Positions 48,600 through 57,890 of a stretch of DNA of 64,000 bases are shown here, one piece after another. The stretch is taken from positions 87,622,087 to 87,686,086 of the forward strand of contig JARCOQ010000002.1 of assembly GCA_029207755.1 (NCBI GenBank), in the 5' to 3' direction. Below the pieces are notes generated by a model, which was not told where the DNA came from, made no database searches, and worked only from the letters and a program-made list of their open reading frames with translations. Numbering within the stretch: the first letter of the stretch is position 1; each line of letters begins with the position of its first letter. A program made the position numbers and the translations under genes. Source of the stretch: Chamaea fasciata (lineage: Eukaryota > Chordata > Aves > Passeriformes > Sylviidae).

Positions 48600-49360
48600 T
48601 TTAGTTGAGGTTAATCTGCGAGTGTCCCGGACGGCGAAAACTTGTGGCGGGTGCGCGGCCGGTGCGGGCAGGGCGGGAGGCGGGGGGAGTCCCAGGTTAC
48701 CTCTTGTCGCTGGTTCCCACACACAGATAAATCAGGAAAGGATCGGGGGGAGGAGTGGCCAGCTTGAGGGGGGACGGAGGGGAAAATGAAAGGAAAAAAA
48801 AAAAAAAGAAAAAAGGAAAAAGAAAACTGGCCACTTTTCCAGGTTTAATACAGCGATTAAATATTAAAAAATGTTAAAAAAAAAAAAAACAACCGAGTGG
48901 TTTTATTGCATCTCCAGAGGCTTAAGCGCCTTATTTGGACAGAAAAAAAACCACACAAAAACCCCGCGTGGCACCCGAGGTTGCCCCGAGCTGCGGTGCC
49001 CGTGCCTGTGTTTAATTACTGTTCTCACTCCCTCGCAGGCCTCGGGTCCGTTGGAGGCACCGCACCGCCTGGGACACTCTCGGGCGGGCCCTGAACCGGC
49101 AGCTCCCGCTGTGCCCCCCCGCCCGCCGGCCCCGGGAGCCTTGGGGCGCTGTCCCGGCGCGGGGTGTCCCGGCGCGGGGTGTCCCGGCGCGGGGTGTCCC
49201 GGCGCGGGGTGTCCCGGCGGCGGGCAGTGCCGGTGTGCGGGCAGTGCCGGGCCCGGGCAGCCCCCGTCGCCCTCAGCCCCCGCCGGCGCGCGGGGAGGGG
49301 GCGTCGCGGGGCGCCCCCTGGCGGCCGGCCGGAGCCAGGCGGAGCGCGCCCAAAGTTGAT
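48600..49360. promoter_or_regulatory. CpG island upstream of POU3F3
   Basis: GC-rich with dense CpGs, especially at 49080-49340, interrupted by A-rich runs at 48796-48826 and 48879-48890. It includes the 15-bp minisatellite at 49151-49220. Frames of 162-190 codons on both strands are compositional artefacts. Confidence 0.55.
49151..49220 (+). repeat. 15-bp GC-rich minisatellite, 4.7 copies
   Basis: The unit GTCCCGGCGCGGGGT is repeated without change at 49151, 49166, 49181 and 49196, with a partial copy from 49211. Every unit contains the palindrome-like CCCGGCGCGGGG and several CpGs. Confidence 0.95.
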
Positions 49361-50330
49361 TTTGTTCAGCAAGCCGTATCGTATAAAATTAACGACAGCC
49401 AATAAAATTAGCTTACATGTTTCAACCGTAAAAGTCCAAAACAAAATAAAGCTAGTTTTAGTGAAGCTAAGAAGCTCTGCTTTGGCCCCGTTTTCTCTGG
49501 CTTGAACTGGGGTCCTTTTATCTAAAGCCCAGTGCACAAACATATAGCTTAATGTGACTAGTGTTCTTCCTTTTATTTCTTTCTCTATGGCAACCAATAT
49601 GTTCTGCTCAGAAATGTTCCCCCATCAAGGAAACAAATGATCTTGAGGGAGCAGCTCTATACGGCATCTGTTCCGATGGAGCACACAGAGTTAACCCCAG
49701 TCAAAAGAGACGCTGGGCACGTCAACAAGAAGTGGAAAATGAGCGATTCTTCTCCCCCCCAAATTGAAACCTATACCTCCGTAGTTTTACAAGCCATTTT
49801 ATTGATTTGGCTATCGACCGTTTCCAAAGAAGTAACTAATTCTAGGAAATTACAATGATCACCAGCTATTGTGTATCCAAAAGAGCAGCAACAGAGGCGG
49901 CAAGGAAAAAAAAATGCAAATAACACGGTAAAATTAAAATAAATTAAAGTCACATCATGGGAGATTTAAGGTTTGGTAAAGTTTTCAGGAGCGGTGTCTG
50001 GCCTGTTAATTTAATCCTACATTATTTATCACGTTATTTATCACAATGACCCAAACGCTATAGAAGAGTTTCAGATCATTTGACTACACCTCTCAATTGG
50101 ATGGGATTCGGGGAAAGAGGAGAGACAGGCAAGATTGTCAAGAGAGAGAAACAAAGTGAAATCTGGTCTGTAATCCTCCAGCCCCAATCTCCTTGGAGAA
50201 TAAAATGAAGGGATGTCCTGGTTAGTTTTGATTGATTATACTCTTTCTGATGGACTTTCACTACAGAGCTCTAGATGTTGTGCTTAACCGTCTGTTCCCT
50301 AGTTACAATATTAACCCTGTGCGTGCACCG
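49361..50330. promoter_or_regulatory. Candidate conserved non-coding block with octamer motif
   Basis: AT-rich, non-repetitive block between two CpG islands, with many homeodomain-type sites (AAAATTAACGACAGCC, CCAATAAAATTAGC, AAGTAACTAATTC, TTATTTATCACGTTATTTATC). An exact octamer ATGCAAAT lies at 49914-49921. No coding frame is credible. About 4.5 kb upstream of the start codon it is a plausible proximal enhancer open to POU3F autoregulation. Inferred from texture. Confidence 0.4.
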
Positions 50331-50545
50331 CCGCTCCGCACCTTCCCCTGCCTCCCCCCGCGCCCGTCCCTCCGCCGGCAGGTGCTCGGGTCACCCGCGT
50401 CCCGGCCCGGCCCCGGCCCCTCTCCCGCCCGCTGCACTGGCCGGGCCCCCTCCGCGCCCGCCGGGCGACCCACCCCTGCCCCCCCGCGAAGCAGCGTTTG
50501 AAAACAGCCCTCATCTCTGCCTCGCCTCCCCTTCACAAATCTGTA
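50331..50545. promoter_or_regulatory. Small CpG island
   Basis: C-rich, CpG-containing stretch (CCGCGCCCGTCCCTCCGCC, GGCCCCGGCC) with no protein-like product. It is another in the series of islands before the gene. Confidence 0.45.
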
Positions 50546-51839
50546 ATATTTTCGAGAGCTTTCCTCGCCCCCCACCCCCCCCCCCACCCCCGGCCCAGCC
50601 TCCCCAAGTCTTGGTGTTACAATAATTAACAGTGCCCAGAAAAGTGAAGTAGTAACCAGAAAGACTTTCCAGCGCTGAAGAATTGCTTTGCTGCCTTGAG
50701 CTTTGGAATGAATCCATGCTTTTTATGTAATATTTCACTAAGGTGCTTTTGGTTGCTGGTGCGATTTTTTTTTCCCCCTTTCCCTTTCCTTTTTTTTTTT
50801 TTCCAGCCTGTTTCCTTCAAGGCAGTTGCCACGGGTTTCCCTGTCTTGTCCTAACCTTTTGAAAATACATATCCAGCGACTTTAAAGAAAACAAAAGTAG
50901 ATAAAAAAATGTAAAACACTTACCGATCAAACTTCCAGGATTTAGAGATTTTTTTTTTAATTTTTGATTTTAATAAGGTGACAGGGGGAAAAAAGCATGT
51001 TCTCAACTCCAGCGAAACGATCCATGTTAAGATTTTCCTTTGCACTGACTCCACTAAGCCCCGCTCTCCACTAGTCTATTATTTTCACCAAAATATATGA
51101 AAATTTATGCAAATGAAAATCAGCACTAACTGTTCTCCCCTTGTTATACTTTGGATTTTTTTCCAGACAAAACAATCTCACTCTGCAAGGGAGGGGGTGG
51201 GAAGAGTTGGGGAACGAAGTTGGTTGTTTGTTTTTTGTTGGGATTTTTTTTTTAATAAAAGACCTTACTCCAGCTTAAGCTTTATTTTTTGTTGTCGCTG
51301 TTACGATGGTGTACGATGGTTTTTTGGTTTGTTTTTTGGGTTTTGGGTTTTTTTTATTATTTTGGGGGGATTTCTCCACCCCCCCACACACCTTCCTTTT
51401 TTATTAAGAAAGTAGATCTGTTTGCAGAGGCGCTATCACGTTTCATCAGGCCACCTGAGACGGCTTTTGAAAGCGTGTACTGTGAAATTCATAGCAGTAA
51501 TTTAGACAAAATCCTCACTGTATATTAATGAAAGACGGCCCCATGGCACCGTTCCTATCCTCCCCATTCAGTGTAAACAAAACCACGAGACTCACTCGGT
51601 TTTTGAGCCTGATCCAAGCAAAATCGGCTGGAAAGGAAAACATGGGGTTCTGGCACCGACTATTCAAACGTCTGCACCTGGAGATCTCAGATTTATTCAA
51701 TGAAATCTGTGTTGGATCTTTTATATATATAAAAAAGAAACCTTTGGAGGACGCATGGGAACAAATATACACACATACATACACACACACACACACATAT
51801 ATATATATGTATAAGATGATTATGTTTGGTGTTTAGTTA
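50546..51839. other. AT-rich sequence upstream of the promoter island, with splice-donor and octamer motifs
   Basis: At 50600-50760 a unique block with TTACAATAATTAACAG and CTTTTTATGTAATATTTC looks enhancer-like. The minus strand has a consensus splice donor GATCG/GTAAGTG with exon end at 50924, correctly placed for a non-coding transcript divergent from POU3F3. An exact octamer ATGCAAAT lies at 51107-51114 inside TTATGCAAATGA. Simple tracts include C runs near 50570-50590 and a CA/TA microsatellite at 51768-51811. No protein-coding frame is credible. Confidence 0.4.
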
Positions 51840-53340
51840 CCAGCGCCCTTAAGATCCGTACGCTTCACTTGAATGGTTTTTCTAACCCGACCTGCCATGG
51901 TATTTCGTGCCGTGCCAGCCAGGGGCTGGAGGGAGCCCCGAGCACCGGCTGCCGAGCGCGGCAGGATCGGGACGGCGTGGAAGGCGCTGCCAGCGGGACG
52001 CAGCTCACCGCCTCCCGGGGCAGGCTTATTCAGCGTGCGGAGGAGAGGAGCGGAGAGGGCAGGGCCAGGCGGGGGGCGACGCTGCCCATTCCCATGCCCG
52101 CACCGCGCGTGTTTTCTTGGCGCGGCCCCCGCCACCCGGGGAGCGCGCGTGGGACGGCGCTGCGCGGCGAGGCGGCCACTGGCAGCGCCGTGTCCCCTCC
52201 GTGTCCGAGCGGTGTTATTGCACCGGCAGTCCCCGAGGAGCGTTCAATTTGCCCTTGTTTTTGTTGCCACTTTCTCTTTCTCCGTGGTTCACTGAGGTTG
52301 CCTGCGCGCAGTGTTTCCGCTCGGTCGCATCTCTCCCCCGCGCCCCCCGCCTTCCCCCGCCCCCCTTAACTCTTTCCGCTGGACGAGAAATAATACAGCG
52401 TTTCATGCCGCGAGGCTGGCTCCCTGCGAGTAGACCGCAGCGCGCAGGGCAAGCCCGGACGCCGGCTCCCCTTGCCACCTCCCCCGCCGACGGGGCGGTC
52501 CTTCTCCGGTGCTGCCGGGCCAGCCCCCCGGCGTGACGGCTGCGGACGGGCTGCCGTGGTCCGGGGCGCACCCCGGGGTGCGGGGGCGGACAAAGGGAGG
52601 AGGGGGCGGGCGGGGGGCGGGCGCCTCCGGGGCTGAGCGTTGGGGAAGGGGGGGGGGGGGGGGGGGGAGACAGACAGACAGCTCCGAATGCCGGTACGGG
52701 CACTGCCGGCGGGAGAGAGGCGGGTGCGTGCCCGGTGGCGACACCTTCACACCAACGCCTTTCCGAATCCAGCCCGGTACTGGCGTCGTTATTACTGTCG
52801 TTATTAATGTTGTTATTAATTATTAGGGCCCGCGCTCGCCCCTGCCCGAGCGGCGACGGCGGGAGAGCTCCGAGGTGCGTGTGTCCGCCGGGCAGGAAGA
52901 GTTAAGAGGCGGAGGGAGGGAGGGAGGGAGGGAGGGAGGAGGAAGGAGGAAGGGGAGAGGGAGGAGGGATGGAGGCAAGGGGGGGGGCAACTTCCATCTC
53001 CGACGCCACTTCGCCTAAATTAAAAAGCAGCCAATCGGAACGGCCGGAAGGGGGGCCGCGCGGCCGGCGGCGCGCTGTCCGTCACGGGGCGCACAGCCAA
53101 TCGGCGGGGGCGGCGGCGGCCGCTTCCTCGCGGCGGGGCCGGGCGCTGGCGGCGCGGGCGGCGGCGGGAGGGAGGGAGGAGAGGAGAGGAGAGGGAGGGT
53201 GGGACGGACGGGAGGGAGGGAGGGAGGAGGGCGCGGGCGCGGGCACGGCCCGGGAGAGAGAGGCGGGGAGAGGCGAGCGGCGGGACTCCGGCACCGCCAG
53301 TGCGCGCTGCCAGCCCGGCAGCCAACTTCCCCGCTGGAGT
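51840..53340 (+). promoter_or_regulatory. Main POU3F3 promoter CpG island
   Basis: About 1.5 kb of CpG-dense sequence ends just before the candidate leader of POU3F3. It includes two identical AGCCAATCGG boxes, several GC boxes, a G20 tract at 52648-52667 and GGGA repeats at 52910-52945 and 53165-53230. Its position, directly upstream of an intronless developmental gene, makes it the likely promoter region. Such islands are usually bidirectional. Long arginine/proline-rich frames on both strands are artefacts of base composition. Confidence 0.75.
53031..53101 (+). promoter_or_regulatory. Paired CCAAT boxes
   Basis: AGCCAATCGG occurs twice, with CCAAT at 53031-53035 and 53097-53101, same orientation and 66 bases apart, a little over six helical turns. 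NF-Y binding is the usual reading of such CCAAT boxes in CpG-island promoters. A TCACG word, like half a CRE, lies between them at about 53082. Confidence 0.6.
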
Positions 53341-53345
53341 TAGTG

Positions 53346-53353
53346 TATAAAGG
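53346..53353 (+). promoter_or_regulatory. TATA-like element, upstream candidate
   Basis: TATAAAGG sits at the 3' edge of the CpG island, about 250 bases after the second CCAAT box. If used, transcription would start near 53376 and give a leader of about 1.07 kb containing the upstream ORFs at 53645 and 53741. A competing TATA-like element lies at 54153. Confidence 0.4.
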
Positions 53354-53644
53354 ATACCATATATGCACACACACATACACACACCTCTCCAGCAAGGCGC
53401 TCCTCCTCCGCCTCCTCCCTCGACCAACTGCTGGAATTAAAATAAAAAGCAAAACAAACACAACCAAAAAAAAAAAAAAACCAACAAAAAAAACCAAAAA
53501 GACAACAAACCAAGCGAGAGAGAGAGCGGGAGAGGGAAAGAAACAATTCGCGAGGTAACGAGAAATTTCAACTTTTTAAATTTCTTTTTTACTTCTTTTT
53601 TTTTTTTTTTTTTTTCCGACCGCCTAAAGGAAAGGTAGAAAAAA

Positions 53645-53737
53645 ATGTCTTATCCAGAGCGTGACTCTAGCAAGAAGGCTCCGGCAGGACTCTTGTTTCA
53701 AAGGGGACAAAGTGCTTCAGCAACAGCACAACTTTGA
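53645..53737 (+). CDS. Upstream ORF 1 in candidate POU3F3 leader (30 aa)
   Basis: An ATG with A at -3 opens a 30-codon frame ending in TGA at 53735-53737. The start is MSYPERDSSKK and the end SATAQL; no domain is recognised. It lies in the candidate 5' leader only if transcription starts upstream, for example at the 53346 TATA-like element. Three bases separate its stop from the next upstream ORF. If translated it would be expected to reduce initiation at the POU3F3 ATG. Protein function is not claimed. Confidence 0.3.
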   Translation: MSYPERDSSKKAPAGLLFQRGQSASATAQL

Positions 53738-53740
53738 GAA

Positions 53741-53791
53741 ATGCATCATCACCACCATCACCACCATCATCATCACAGGAAGTTTTCTTAG
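53741..53791 (+). CDS. Upstream ORF 2: poly-histidine micropeptide (16 aa)
   Basis: The ATG has G at -3. It is followed directly by eleven histidine codons (mixed CAT and CAC), then R-K-F-S and TAG. It starts three bases after the stop of upstream ORF 1. The mixed codon use means the histidine run is not a pure trinucleotide slip of one codon, though a CAT/CAC/ACC simple repeat is the likely origin. Eleven consecutive His codons might slow ribosomes or make translation sensitive to histidine supply. It counts only if the leader starts upstream of it. Confidence 0.3.
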   Translation: MHHHHHHHHHHHRKFS

Positions 53792-54152
53792 GACACCAAC
53801 AAAACTTGCAAATAACAGAGCAAAAGGAGATCGAGGAACCGAGGAGAGAAAGACAGAGAGAGAGGCAGAAAAAAAGGAAAATATACCCACACACAAAGCC
53901 TTAAAGGAAGAAGAGAAGGAAAAGTTTCACTCTGAGAGGGGAAGGCTGAGAGGAGGAGATGTACTCCTAGGGGAGCGGAGGGGAGAAGGCACGGGGGCTT
54001 TTTGATCCCCCCCCCCTCTTTTTCGCTTTTTAGCCTTTGTTTGGTTTCCTCCCTGCGAGCAGCAAACCCGGGCGAGAAGAAGGCGGAGGAAAACTACATG
54101 TACAGCTAAATATTTCTCTTTTTTTGGGGAAAAAAAAAAAAGGCTAAAAAAA

Positions 54153-54161
54153 TATAAAAGG
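54153..54161 (+). promoter_or_regulatory. TATA-like element, proximal candidate
   Basis: TATAAAAGG in an A-rich stretch followed by a GC-rich stretch is a textbook TATA box. A start about 30 bases on would fall near 54185 and give a ~265-base leader without the two longer upstream ORFs. A four-codon ORF (ATG TAC AGC TAA, 54098-54109) would then also be upstream of the start. Which of the two TATA-like elements is used cannot be told from sequence. Confidence 0.45.
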
Positions 54162-54450
54162 CGAAGCGAGAGCCGGCGACCGCAACGAGCGCGCCGCGGA
54201 GCGGAGGCAGGACGGCCGGCGGACGGGCGGAGGAGAGCGCGCAGCGGAGCGCTAGCAGGTGAACCCCGCGCCCCGGCGCCCCGGCGAGGCTGGGAAGGCG
54301 GCGGCGGCGGCGGCGGCGCGGGCGGCGGCCCCGGCAGCGGCCCCGGCAGCGCCGGGCAAGGGCGCTCGCGGCGGGCGCCCGGCAGCCGGCGGCGGCGGCG
54401 CAGCGGCGGCTGCGGCGCGGCGGGGGCGAGCGGCGGGCGGCGGGCGCGGG

Positions 54451-54719
54451 ATGGCCGCGGCCACCTCTAACCCCTACCTCCCCGGCAACGGCATCCTGGC
54501 GGCCGGCTCCATCGTCCACGCGGACTCGGGCGGCGGCGGCGGCGGCGGTGGCGGCGGCATGCAGCCGGGGAGCGTGGCCGTCACCTCGGTGGCGGGCGGC
54601 TACCGCGGCGACCCGGCGGCCAAGATGGTCCAGAGCGACTTCATGCCGGGCGCCATGGCCGCCAGCAACGGCGGCCATATGCTGAGCCATGCCCACCAGT
54701 GGGTGACAGCCCTGCCCCA

Positions 54720-54752
<33 letters not shown>

Positions 54753-55770
54753 TGCCGCCGAAGCGGGCTCGCCCTGGTCCGGCAGCCCCGTGGGCATGAC
54801 GGGCAGCCCCCAGCAGCCGCCGCCGCCGCCCGACGTCAAGGGCAGCGGCGGACGCGACGACCTGCACTCGGGCGCGGCGCTGCACCACCGGCCGCCCCAC
54901 CTGGGCCCCCCGCACCAGGGGCACCCGGCGGCCTGGGGGGCGGCGGCGGCCGCCCACCTACCCTCCATGGCCGGCGGGCAGCAGCAGCAGCAGTCGCTCC
55001 TCTACTCGCAGCCCGGGGGTTTCACGGTGAACGGCATGTTGAGCCCCCCCCCCGGCGGTCAGAGCCTGGTGCACCCGGGGCTCGTGCGCGGCGAGACGCC
55101 GGAGCTGGGCGAGCACCCCGGGCATCACCATCACCACCACCACCAGCACCCCGGGCACCACCCGCCGCACCACGGCGGCGTCAACAGCCACGACCCGCAC
55201 TCGGACGAGGACACGCCGACCTCCGACGACCTGGAGCAGTTCGCCAAGCAGTTCAAGCAGCGGCGGATTAAGCTGGGCTTCACCCAGGCCGACGTGGGGC
55301 TGGCGCTGGGCACCCTCTACGGCAACGTCTTCTCGCAGACCACCATCTGCCGCTTCGAGGCCCTACAGCTCAGCTTCAAGAACATGTGCAAGCTGAAGCC
55401 TTTGTTGAACAAGTGGCTGGAGGAAGCCGACTCTTCCACGGGCAGTCCCACCAGCATCGACAAGATCGCCGCCCAGGGCAGGAAGAGGAAGAAGCGGACC
55501 TCCATCGAGGTGAGTGTCAAGGGGGCCTTGGAGAGCCACTTTCTGAAATGCCCCAAGCCCTCCGCCCAGGAGATTACGAACCTAGCGGACAGCCTGCAGC
55601 TGGAGAAGGAGGTGGTCAGGGTTTGGTTTTGCAATCGGAGGCAGAAAGAGAAACGGATGACCCCCCCGGGGATCCAGCAGCAGACCCCCGACGATGTCTA
55701 CTCCCAGGTCGGCACCGTCAACTCCGACACGCCGCCCCCTCACCACGGACTGCAGACCAGCGTGCAGTGA
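54451..55770 (+). CDS. POU3F3: POU domain, class 3, transcription factor 3 (BRN1)
   Basis: Single-exon gene for a 439-residue nuclear transcription factor that binds octamer-type DNA and acts in cortical neurogenesis and kidney tubule development. The N-terminus [13 protein letters not shown] is diagnostic of the POU3F family. The segments following it ([40 protein letters not shown], and the end HHGLQTSVQ) identify POU3F3 rather than POU3F1, 2 or 4. Order: Gly tract 27-36, Ala tract 91-103, Gln run 178-182 region, His-rich segment 222-241, POU-specific domain 254-328 (contacts Q296, T297, R301), linker with basic GRKRKKR 343-349, homeodomain 345-404 (W392, C394 at position 50, N395 at position 51). 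Mammalian POU3F3 is about 500 residues; this copy is shorter in its Gly, Ala and Pro/His tracts. Start: the ATG has GGG before and G after; an in-frame TAG at 54253 precedes it with no other ATG. The domains show no damage. Confidence 0.98.
55507..55515 (+). other. Perfect splice-donor consensus inside the coding exon
   Basis: GAGGTGAGT in the codons for I-E-V-S of the homeodomain matches the consensus 5' splice site (exon end 55509). The reading frame continues intact through it and the downstream sequence codes for the rest of the homeodomain, so it is not used for the normal mRNA. It may bind U1 snRNP without splicing. Confidence 0.6.
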
Positions 55771-57425
55771 GGGGCACCGCGGGCGGGCCGGGCAGCGCGG
55801 GCCAGGCCGGGCCGGGCACCGCCGCCGGCACCGCCACCGGCTCCGGCACCGGCTCCGGCACCGCCGCGCACAGCCGCACGCTCACACAGACACACGCGCG
55901 CACACACAGACACACACACACACACGATCCAGGCTCGTTCAGACTGCTTGTGTTTATATATATATGGATATATGCGTGCATCTATATATATATAAGATCG
56001 ATACCAATAGGGAGCGGTGGAGAAGGTCGATCCGAGCGAGAGCGTTTAGACCGTGTTGGGAAAACGGGGTGGAGATGCATAATGCACCAAAACTGCAGAT
56101 GTGCCGGGGGGTTGGTTGGTTGGTTGTGGGGAAAGGGCTTGGGGGTGGGCTGGGGCTTTTTTAATTTTATTTTTAGTTTTATTTTTCTCCAAATTATCCC
56201 CTTCTCGCAGTAAGGAACACCACTGTCTGCGCTTCTTCTCTCCCCTCCTCCCTCCTCCCCCCCCCCCGCACTCTTCCCCCCATCCCCAAAAGGGCTCTCT
56301 TCTATGAATCACAGAAACTTTTTTTCCTCCTTTCTCTCTCCCTCTTTTTTTTTTTTTTTTCAATGGGAGCAATCAAAAAAAAGGGAAGCAGAAGAAAATT
56401 AATCTGTTTAGTCAGAGGGTGCCTGCTGCATTCCAGCACCCTGTTTTTCTTGGCCAAACCGTAGAATTTTGGTGCAAGGCAGACATCCACTCTGAAAACA
56501 TATATATCTATATATCTATATACTCTGCAAGATGAAAGGGTCCACTTTCTCCAGAAAAAAAATTATGCACACAGCACTAAAAACAAGCAGGCTGAATAGG
56601 GAAGCAAATACATATATATATATTTATCTATATATATAGGTATAGCTATAGAACAAAAATTTGGAAATAAATGCCCGCACGCGGAGAAAACTGACCCTGA
56701 GGAGAAAGGGGGGAGGGACAGACGCCAGGGGGAGGGTGAGAGAGGGAGAGGTTGTTGGTCCCTAAAGTTCGAGCTCTGTAGAAGGACTTTGCATGAATTA
56801 AAGGAACCAGGGAAAGAAAGGGAAATAATTTAGGGCTGTCAAAGTCCTGCTCCTGACGGCTGCCAATCATCATGGAAGAGTCATAAAAAAATCCACTGCT
56901 AATATTTTTTTTATTAATATTTTTATTTTTTATTTCTGGACTGATTCAGATAAAGGGATTTAGAAGGACTGAGCATCTGCAGCTGCACTTATCTGAACTT
57001 CTCCTCTCCTAAATCCGTTGCCAACTTTGATTGAATGGGTGCTGTGGATGTGATTATATAATACTGCCATTTCCAAGCAGTGTTTTTGGTAGGTTTTAAT
57101 AAACAGACTTTTCAAAAAGACGGCAATATAGAATTGTTAGATCCGTTGTTGATCTAAAAAAAAAATTTGCTTTATATTTTCATTAAATGACTTCTTTTAA
57201 TATTTTATTCAGAATACCTATGAACTGCTGCAAAACGGTAATTTATTTTTTCCCCAGATCTTGTATTACGTGTTTTTTTCAGACGAGCACAAATCAAAAT
57301 GAAATGAAAATATGGACAGTTGTTAGGTAATAAGGGTATCTTTTGATGTGATAATTTGATTGTAATTTAATTTGAGTAGTGATTCCGTAAGAGCTGATTG
57401 AGAAAATAAATTTGTTAGAATGAAA
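55771..57425 (+). other. Probable 3' UTR of POU3F3
   Basis: Non-coding sequence after the stop, up to the best polyadenylation site. It begins GC-rich with CCGGCACCG repeats, has a CA microsatellite at 55883-55924 and TA-rich runs near 55958-55995 and 56500-56650, C and T runs at 56259-56268 and 56346-56360, and then becomes AT-rich. AATAAA also occurs at 56666-56671 and 57098-57103 and could give shorter isoforms. The end is inferred. Confidence 0.55.
57405..57410 (+). terminator. Probable POU3F3 polyadenylation signal
   Basis: AATAAA is followed about 20 bases later by a GT-rich stretch (GTCTGTGTCTG), the usual downstream element, placing cleavage near 57425. It has a better context than the AATAAA at 56666 or 57098. 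Confidence 0.55.
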
Positions 57426-57499
57426 TAGTCTGTGTCTGATGCATAAACACTGTGTCGAAAAAAAAAAAAAAAAGTTGTCTGAAGGGACATACTGCTAAA

Positions 57500-57830
57500 G
57501 TGAGAGGAATACCGAGGGTCCGACCTGCCGGCTGCACGGCCTGTGCTCCCCGGCAGTGCCCCTGCCTCACCCCTGCTGCTGCTTGCCCGACGCGGGGCAC
57601 TCCCCCTGCCCGCCTCTCCGCCGAGCCCGTGTCCGCGATCCCTTCCATCAGCTCCGGGGACCCTGTGTCACCGGAAGGACGGCGAGATTAGAGCTCACCA
57701 AATGCCACCTTCTCCCCGAAAGGGCTGTGGCGCCTCGCTTCAGGCTGGCACTCGGGCGCCGGCGATACCTGAGCGCGTCCTCAGGTCCCGCGTGGCCGGT
57801 GCTAAGAGGGATGTTTCCAAAAGTTCATTC
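57500..57830. promoter_or_regulatory. CpG island downstream of POU3F3
   Basis: GC-rich, CpG-containing stretch just past the gene end. The overlapping frames it opens (up to 123 codons) are not recognisable proteins. It could be a promoter for an antisense or downstream non-coding transcript, or part of the wider Polycomb-type domain. Confidence 0.45.
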
Positions 57831-57863
57831 TTGTTTCCTCTCTTTCCAAACTGAGGCTAGACT

Positions 57864-57890
57864 GGGGGGGGGGGGGGGGGGGGGGGGGGG
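57864..57890 (+). repeat. Poly(G) tract of 27 bases
   Basis: Twenty-seven consecutive G residues 450 bases past the probable poly(A) site. It has quadruplex-forming potential; the exact length is uncertain. Confidence 0.9.

Noticed and set aside
53549..53630. Possible tiny intron in the 5' leader (donor-like GAG/GTAACG, then a T tract and CTAAAG)
   Set aside because: About 75 bases is near the minimum intron size, the acceptor lacks a clean CAG, and no transcript evidence is available.
54259..54450. In-frame extension of POU3F3 upstream of its ATG
   Set aside because: The 64 codons before the ATG start with GTG and contain no ATG; the conserved family N-terminus begins exactly at 54451.
54106..54957. 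283-codon minus-strand frame over the POU3F3 N-terminus
   Set aside because: Antisense shadow of the GC-rich POU3F3 coding sequence; low-complexity Ala/Arg product.
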